From Marinobacter persicus (GTDB lineage: Bacteria; Pseudomonadota; Gammaproteobacteria; Pseudomonadales; Oleiphilaceae), in NCBI RefSeq assembly GCF_002934325.1, contig NZ_PTIV01000011.1, positions 1-64,000 of the forward strand: 64,000 nucleotides of DNA, in the 5' to 3' direction. The position numbers were made by a program, and so were the translations under genes. The number at the start of each line of letters is the position of its first letter. Within the stretch, counting starts at the first letter, position 1. The notes under the pieces were generated by a model. That model made no database searches. It saw only the letters and a program-made list of their open reading frames with translations, and had not been told where the DNA came from. Below, piece after piece: positions 58,914-64,000 of this stretch.

Positions 58914-59963
58914 ATGGCATTAGTTCAACAGTCGTCTCCCCATGCTCATAACGCCCGCCCCACCTCGCGGGTCATGCTCTGGGTGATCATTGCCACGCTG
59001 CCGGGCCTGCTGGCCCAGACTTTGTTCTTTGGCTGGGGCAACCTGATCAACGTGGTCTGGTGTGTGGCCCTGGCATTGACCGCCGAGGCCGCTTTTCTCA
59101 AACTGCGCAACAAACCGGTCACGTTCTTCCTGAAGGACAACACGGCCGCCGTCACCGGCCTGCTGCTGGGCCTCTCACTACCCCAGTTCGCGCCCTGGTG
59201 GGTATCCGGTATCGCGGTGATTTCCGCCATCATCCTGGCCAAACAGCTCTACGGTGGCCTTGGCGCCAATCCGTTCAACCCGGCCATGGTTGGCTATGCC
59301 CTGGTACTGATTTCTTTCCCGGTGGCCATGACTACCAACTGGGCGGAGGCTGCCGGTCTGGCCAACGCGCCGGGCCTGGGGGAAACCCTGGGCCGGATTT
59401 TCTCCGCGAGCCAGACCAGCGTAGATGGCTGGACCATGGCCACGCCTTTGGATGAATACAAACACAAGGTGGCCAGTCATACCGCCACCGAGATACTGAA
59501 GCATCCCACCTTCGGCGACATGGTGGCCCGCGGCTGGGAATGGGTGAACCTAGCGTTCCTGGCCGGAGGCCTGCTGCTAGTCGGCCTGCGCATCATTACC
59601 TGGCACATTCCTGTCGCCGTGCTCGGTGGCATTGCCATCATGAGCCTGGCCTTTGGCAATAATCCCGACATGCACGCGCCGGTACAACTGCACCTTTTGG
59701 CCGGGGGCACCATGCTGGGAGCCTTCTTCATTGCCACCGACCCGGTATCGGCAGCCACCAGCCATCAGGGCAAACTGATCTACGGTGCCGGCATCGGTAT
59801 CCTGATCTATGTCATTCGCACCTGGGGCAACTACCCGGACGCGGTGGCCTTCAGTGTATTGTTGATGAACTTTGCGGTGCCGTTCATTGATTACTACACA
59901 CCCCCAAGAACCTATGGCCACCACAAAGCCCGTCGTGGTGTGCCCGGCAGGAACGGAGGCTGA
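58914..59963 (+). CDS. rsxD: Rnf/Rsx electron transport complex subunit D
   Basis: 349 residues, about nine to ten membrane helices. Homologue of NqrB; the region [15 protein letters not shown] contains the threonine/serine region where FMN is covalently bound in the family. [21 protein letters not shown] is the typical RnfD loop. Confidence 0.94.
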   Translation: MALVQQSSPHAHNARPTSRVMLWVIIATLPGLLAQTLFFGWGNLINVVWCVALALTAEAAFLKLRNKPVTFFLKDNTAAVTGLLLGLSLPQFAPWWVSGIAVISAIILAKQLYGGLGANPFNPAMVGYALVLISFPVAMTTNWAEAAGLANAPGLGETLGRIFSASQTSVDGWTMATPLDEYKHKVASHTATEILKHPTFGDMVARGWEWVNLAFLAGGLLLVGLRIITWHIPVAVLGGIAIMSLAFGNNPDMHAPVQLHLLAGGTMLGAFFIATDPVSAATSHQGKLIYGAGIGILIYVIRTWGNYPDAVAFSVLLMNFAVPFIDYYTPPRTYGHHKARRGVPGRNGG

Positions 59964-59966
59964 TTC

Positions 59967-60668
59967 ATGAGCGCTCTTATTACCTCCATCACCCGCAGCG
60001 CCATTGGCCTTGGTCTTTTTGCCGTGATTACCGGCGGCACCATTGCCATTACCCAGGCGATGACCGAAGACCGAATTGAGGAGCAAGCCGCCAAAGCCGA
60101 GGCCAGCGCCCTGTTTGAAATCATTCCGGAGTCCGAGCACACCAACGACATGCTGAGGGATACCGTTTCCCTGCCCGCCAGCGATGTTCTGACCCAATCC
60201 GGAACCATTGAGGCATGGGTAGCTCGTCGCAATGGTGAGCCGGTTGGCCTGATCCTGCCCGCCATTGCACCGGACGGTTACTCGGGTGATATCAACCTGT
60301 TGGTGGGCATCGACCTGCAGGGCACCATCCTGGGGGTGCGAATCACCAACCACCGGGAAACACCGGGACTGGGTGACCGCATTGAGGCCCGGAAATCGAA
60401 CTGGATTGAAAGCTTCGCCGGAAAATCCCTGGGCAATCCCCCACCCCGGCAATGGAATGTAAAAAAGAACGGTGGTGTCTTTGACCAGTTCACCGGTGCC
60501 ACCATTACGCCCCGGGCCGTGGTGAAATCCGTACAGAAAACCCTGAAGTATTTCCGCCAGAACCGGAGAGCTATTCTCGCCCGGGTCCACGCGGCACCTT
60601 CACTTGAAAGCCAGGCGGTCACCCCCTTGGGTGATGCCGGCAAATCCAGACCAGAGGAGCAACTCTGA
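59967..60668 (+). CDS. rsxG: Rnf/Rsx electron transport complex subunit G
   Basis: 233 residues, one N-terminal membrane helix. A periplasmic FMN-binding domain has the flavinylation motif [12 protein letters not shown], where the second threonine carries [20 protein letters not shown] is also typical. Ends with two-base overlap-range spacing to rsxE. Confidence 0.95.
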   Translation: MSALITSITRSAIGLGLFAVITGGTIAITQAMTEDRIEEQAAKAEASALFEIIPESEHTNDMLRDTVSLPASDVLTQSGTIEAWVARRNGEPVGLILPAIAPDGYSGDINLLVGIDLQGTILGVRITNHRETPGLGDRIEARKSNWIESFAGKSLGNPPPRQWNVKKNGGVFDQFTGATITPRAVVKSVQKTLKYFRQNRRAILARVHAAPSLESQAVTPLGDAGKSRPEEQL

Positions 60669-60669
60669 C

Positions 60670-61386
60670 ATGGCCACCAAAACCTCCGCTGAGATCATCA
60701 AGGACGGCCTCTGGAACAACAACCCCGCCCTAGTCCAGGTACTCGGGCTTTGCCCACTGCTGGCCGTTACCAGTACGGTCGTCAACGCCGTTGGCCTTGG
60801 CCTGGCGACCCTGCTGGTGTTGATTGGCTCGAACCTGTCGGTATCCATTATTCGCAACTTCGTCAGCGAATCGGTTCGCCTGCCGGCCTTTGTGATGATT
60901 ATCGCCTCGTTTGTGACCTGCGCCGAACTGCTGATGCAGGCGTTTACCTACGAGCTTTACCAGATTCTCGGTATTTTTATTCCCCTGATCGTCACCAACT
61001 GCGCCATCCTTGGCCGCGCCGACGCTTTTGCCTCCAAGAACCCGCCAATACCGGCGGTACTGGATGGCGCCATGACCGGCCTGGGCTTTCTGGGGGTTCT
61101 CATCGTTCTGGGCGGCATGCGGGAACTGGTGGGCCAGGGCACGCTGTTTGTCGACATGAATCTGCTATTTGGCCCAGAGGCGGCAGACTGGGTTATTCAT
61201 CCTTTTGCCAACTACCCGGATATGCTGTTCATGGTACTGCCACCGGGCGCATTCATTGGCCTGGGCCTGTTGATCGCGCTCAAGAACAGCATTGATACGC
61301 ACCTGGCTGAACGCCAGAAAGCCGCGCAGCCCGAACCTGTTAGCACGGGCAGCAAGCGTGTGCGGGTCACCGGCAATATTTCCTGA
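60670..61386 (+). CDS. rsxE: Rnf/Rsx electron transport complex subunit E
   Basis: 238 residues from ATG 60670 immediately after rsxG (GGAGCAACTCTGAC ribosome-binding region). Six membrane helices; [13 protein letters not shown] mirrors the Cys motif of RsxA, to which it is homologous. Completes the ABCDGE order. Confidence 0.94.
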   Translation: MATKTSAEIIKDGLWNNNPALVQVLGLCPLLAVTSTVVNAVGLGLATLLVLIGSNLSVSIIRNFVSESVRLPAFVMIIASFVTCAELLMQAFTYELYQILGIFIPLIVTNCAILGRADAFASKNPPIPAVLDGAMTGLGFLGVLIVLGGMRELVGQGTLFVDMNLLFGPEAADWVIHPFANYPDMLFMVLPPGAFIGLGLLIALKNSIDTHLAERQKAAQPEPVSTGSKRVRVTGNIS

Positions 61387-61397
61387 ATCTGACTGCA

Positions 61398-62036
61398 ATG
61401 AACAAACAAAAGCGCATCGAGATCTTTTCCCGGCTGCGGGAAGACAACCCGGAGCCAACCACCGAGCTGAACTACAGCTCGCCGTTCGAGCTGCTGATTG
61501 CCGTGATTTTGTCGGCCCAGGCCACGGATGTGGGGGTCAATAAAGCAACAGCCCGGCTGTTTCCTGTTGCCAATACGCCCGAAGCCATCCTGGCCCTCGG
61601 CGTCGACGGGCTCAAGGAATACATCAAAACCATTGGCCTGTTTAACAGCAAAGCGGAAAACGTCATCAAAACCTGTCGGCAGTTGATCGAAAAGCACGAT
61701 GGGGAGGTGCCAGACCGGCGAGAGGATCTGGAGGCGTTACCGGGCGTGGGCCGAAAAACCGCCAACGTGGTACTCAATACCGCGTTCCGGCAGCCGGCAA
61801 TGGCCGTGGACACTCATATTTTCCGGGTTTCAAACCGAACCGGCATTGCGCCGGGCAAGAATGTGCTGGAAGTGGAAAAGCGCCTGATGCGCCTGGTGCC
61901 CAAGGAATTTCTGATGGATGCGCATCACTGGTTGATCCTGCACGGGCGCTACACCTGTACGGCCAGAAAGCCCAAGTGCGGCGCCTGCATCATCGAAGAC
62001 CTGTGCGAGTTCAAGCACAAACGGGATTATCTCTGA
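61398..62036 (+). CDS. nth: Endonuclease III
   Basis: 212 residues. DNA glycosylase/AP lyase for oxidised pyrimidines. Helix-hairpin-helix with catalytic Lys in LPGVGRKTANVVLN, catalytic Asp in VDTHIFRVSNR, and the 4Fe-4S cysteine set C-x6-C-x2-C-x5-C (CTARKPKCGACIIEDLC). nth after rnf is a conserved arrangement. Its end overlaps the convergent next gene by 10 bases. Confidence 0.97.
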   Translation: MNKQKRIEIFSRLREDNPEPTTELNYSSPFELLIAVILSAQATDVGVNKATARLFPVANTPEAILALGVDGLKEYIKTIGLFNSKAENVIKTCRQLIEKHDGEVPDRREDLEALPGVGRKTANVVLNTAFRQPAMAVDTHIFRVSNRTGIAPGKNVLEVEKRLMRLVPKEFLMDAHHWLILHGRYTCTARKPKCGACIIEDLCEFKHKRDYL

Positions 62037-62602
62037 CCCAGCAGCTCGGATTTCAGGTCGTCGTCCACCGGCGTCTCCGCTAACCAGATCCCGAACAGGG
62101 CCTGCTTGAATGCCAGGTCACCGATGGTGTCCTGGTACTTGCCATTTTTGAGCACATTGACGCCCTTCCCTGGTACATACACCAAGCTAAACTCATCCCC
62201 TTCCTTGATGGGCTCATCAAAGACCCCGATGAAACGGTCGATGTCCGGCTGAATAGGCGCCGTATTACCACCGGTCGAGGTTTCGAAGCCTTCAAGTACG
62301 GCTTCGGTCATCCGCTCGCTGGTGATCATGCCCGAGGTGATCTGCAGGGCGATGCGTTGCGGCTCGTCCGCTTCGAGGATAGCCTTGGCTTTGCCTGACT
62401 CCTCCGTGAGGTAAAGCCCTGCCACGTACAGATCCATAAACCACTTGGAACGGGTTCCCGCGCCCATCAGTTTGAGTTCCTTGCCCTCCCAGGCATAAGT
62501 ATCTGGCATTTCCACATCGTTAATGGTCACTGCCCCGCAGTAGAGGGGAAGGATCAGGGCAACAAGGGCAAATAGATGCTTGGCTACGGTTGTTTTACGC
62601 AT
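62027..62602 (-). CDS. Chalcone isomerase-like secreted protein
   Basis: 191 residues with a signal peptide (about 1-24, ending CGA-VT). The pattern GAGTRSKWFMDLYVAGLYL and FIGVFDEPIKEGDEFSLVYVPG matches the bacterial chalcone-isomerase-like family, whose role is unknown; true flavonoid isomerase activity is not implied. Lies between nth (convergent) and rpoS. Confidence 0.8.
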   Translation of the reverse strand: MRKTTVAKHLFALVALILPLYCGAVTINDVEMPDTYAWEGKELKLMGAGTRSKWFMDLYVAGLYLTEESGKAKAILEADEPQRIALQITSGMITSERMTEAVLEGFETSTGGNTAPIQPDIDRFIGVFDEPIKEGDEFSLVYVPGKGVNVLKNGKYQDTIGDLAFKQALFGIWLAETPVDDDLKSELLGQR

Positions 62603-62649
62603 GTTCCGGAAGGCTCCGAGGTTAGACTTGGAAAACGAATACTCAAAGA

Positions 62650-62678
62650 AAAAGCTGGCTAAACATCAGCCAGCTTTT
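62650..62678 (-). terminator. Intrinsic terminator of rpoS
   Basis: AAAAGCTGGCT (62650-62660) pairs with AGCCAGCTTTT (62668-62678); on the - strand the stem ends in TTTTTCTTT. Confidence 0.85.
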
Positions 62679-62695
62679 CGATCGCAGTACGTGGT

Positions 62696-63694
62696 TTACT
62701 GGAACAGCAAAGTTCCAGACAGGCCTTCCTTTTCCATAATTTCCCGCAGGCGGCGCAGTGCTTCCACCTGGATCTGACGAACCCGCTCACGGGTCAGGCC
62801 GATTTCCTGGTCCACTTCCTCGAGGGTGCAGATCGGGTAGCCTCGCAGGCCAAAGCGCCGGGACAATACTTCCCGCTGCTTTTCGCTCAGCTGGTCAATC
62901 CATTGTTCCAGACACGAGGACATGTTGTTGTCCTGCAATAGATCGGCGGGGTCGGAGGCGCCTTCATCGGCTACCGTATCAAGCAGCGATTTTTCGCCGC
63001 CAGCGCCAATGGGCGTATCCATGGACGCCACGCGTTCGTTCAGACCCAACATGCGCTTCACGTCCGCCACCGGCTTGTCCACCATCTGGGCAATTTCTTC
63101 GGCAGTCGGTTCGTGATCGAGCTTCTGGGTCAGTTCACGGGCGGCACGCAGGTAGAGGTTAAGTTCCTTCACTACGTGAATAGGCAGACGAATGGTGCGG
63201 GTCTGGTTCATGATGGCCCGCTCAATGGTCTGGCGAATCCACCAGGTAGCGTAGGTGGAGAAGCGGAAACCGCGCTCTGGATCGAATTTTTCCACCGCGC
63301 GAATCAGCCCCAGGTTCCCTTCTTCGATCAGGTCAAGCAGGGTGAGGCCACGGTTGACGTAACGGCGGGCAATTTTGACCACCAGACGCAGGTTGCTTTC
63401 GATCATGCGCTTGCGACCGGCATCTTCCCCTTTCCGGGCAAGGCGGGCAAAGTACACTTCTTCTTCTGGTGTGAGGAGTGGCGAGAAGCCAATTTCGTTG
63501 AGGTACAGCTGCGTGGCATCCAGCTGTTTCTGGGTGGCGTAATACCTTCCCCTGGAAAGGGAGCTTTCTTTGGCACCGGCGAGCGTATCGTCTGAGGCTA
63601 CCTTCTCAACACGATCTTCCGCCAATACCTGATCGTCTGCATCTTCCACATCTGCAACACGATCCATAATGAGGTCTTCTTGCTCTGCTGACAT
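62696..63694 (-). CDS. rpoS: RNA polymerase sigma factor RpoS
   Basis: 332 residues. Regions 1.2-4 present: [22 protein letters not shown], region 2 [19 protein letters not shown] and [40 protein letters not shown], region 4 with [18 protein letters not shown]. Master regulator of stationary phase and general stress. The nlpD gene immediately upstream (edge of window) commonly holds the main rpoS promoter. Confidence 0.97.
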   Translation of the reverse strand: MSAEQEDLIMDRVADVEDADDQVLAEDRVEKVASDDTLAGAKESSLSRGRYYATQKQLDATQLYLNEIGFSPLLTPEEEVYFARLARKGEDAGRKRMIESNLRLVVKIARRYVNRGLTLLDLIEEGNLGLIRAVEKFDPERGFRFSTYATWWIRQTIERAIMNQTRTIRLPIHVVKELNLYLRAARELTQKLDHEPTAEEIAQMVDKPVADVKRMLGLNERVASMDTPIGAGGEKSLLDTVADEGASDPADLLQDNNMSSCLEQWIDQLSEKQREVLSRRFGLRGYPICTLEEVDQEIGLTRERVRQIQVEALRRLREIMEKEGLSGTLLFQ

Positions 63695-63877
63695 TGGTAC
63701 ACCTCGTCTCTGAAAATCCTGTTGTCCCGGGTCGTTATTATTATTTCCGGGTCCCTACTTACGTTGTTTCAGGACATTGTCTGGCCGGCGTTGCAACCGT
63801 GCCATTATTGTTGTTGGTTAGCAGTTTTCTGTCAGCCCTCAGGTAATCCTTGCTCGGAACGTCCTGTTTTCCGAGTT

Positions 63878-64000
63878 TCAGCGCCTTGGGAGGTAGCGGG
63901 AGGGGTTCACCGGGTTGCCATTCTTACGAATCTCAAAATGCAACATCGGCTTATCTGTGCCCGTACTGCCTAACTCGGCAATTACCTGTCCGGCTTTTAC
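63878..64000 (-). CDS. nlpD: NlpD-like lipoprotein, C-terminal 40 residues (cut by window edge)
   Basis: Reading from the window edge: [20 protein letters not shown] followed by [19 protein letters not shown]. This is the end of a LytM/M23 peptidase-like domain (the H-F-E-I-R motif), as in NlpD, an activator of cell-wall amidases during division. The usual nlpD-rpoS order supports the name. The 183 bases between it and rpoS hold no gene. Confidence 0.88.
   Translation of the reverse strand, partial: VKAGQVIAELGSTGTDKPMLHFEIRKNGNPVNPSRYLPRR

Overview
This window looks like a chromosomal segment of a marine gammaproteobacterium, most probably Marinobacter or a close relative. The inference rests on gene content and order: alaS-lysC-csrA-tRNA-Ser-tRNA-Arg, lptF/lptG beside pepA-holC-valS, ampD-ampE, purM-purN, metG-rnf(rsx)ABCDGE-nth and rpoS with nlpD upstream, combined with a sodium-type oxaloacetate decarboxylase and an N-type ATPase operon. 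No sequence search was possible, so the genus is an inference.

The left 2.8 kb is a small integron. An apparently intact tyrosine-recombinase integrase (intI, + strand) lies next to an attI-like core site and a leader with repeated core-like boxes. To the left, on the - strand, are four gene cassettes separated by attC-like sites. In order from attI they encode an ABM-fold small protein, an Imm8-like immunity protein, a small CxxC/CxxC protein of unknown function, and the start of a GNAT acetyltransferase. The fourth cassette is broken by an IS66-family element that runs off the left edge. The intI promoter carries a good LexA-type box.

Next (2.9-11.8 kb) come a membrane 7TMR-DISM diguanylate cyclase, a small YrhK-like membrane protein, and the SOS mutasome operon imuA-imuB-dnaE2 behind a perfect LexA box. 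An erythromycin-esterase-family gene follows on the other strand. Two DNA-damage-controlled genome-plasticity systems, integron integrase and mutagenic polymerase, therefore sit about 3 kb apart.

From 11.9 to 24.2 kb the theme is ion-coupled energy conversion: oadGAB (- strand), then dbpA and a DUF2058 gene, then the nine-gene N-ATPase operon atpDCQRBEFAG. Its c subunit carries two membrane carboxylates plus the Ser/Thr/Tyr Na+-type ligands, and its b subunit has a delta-like C-terminal extension in an operon lacking atpH. A structured spacer and three tRNA genes (Arg-Arg-Ser, - strand) follow, then csrA, lysC and alaS.

The rest is mostly housekeeping. It covers lipopolysaccharide export (lptF/lptG), pepA, holC, valS, panE, a corrinoid adenosyltransferase, ampD/ampE, a DUF1631 protein, nadC, yqcC, hda, purM/purN, several conserved proteins of unknown function, an aldo/keto reductase, avtA-like transaminase, dcd, mrp and metG. 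The rnf/rsx electron-transport operon, nth, a chalcone-isomerase-like periplasmic protein and rpoS follow, and the 3' end of nlpD is cut by the right edge. Intergenic regions hold intrinsic terminators and two unusual structured elements, at 24.24-24.37 kb and 43.59-43.70 kb.
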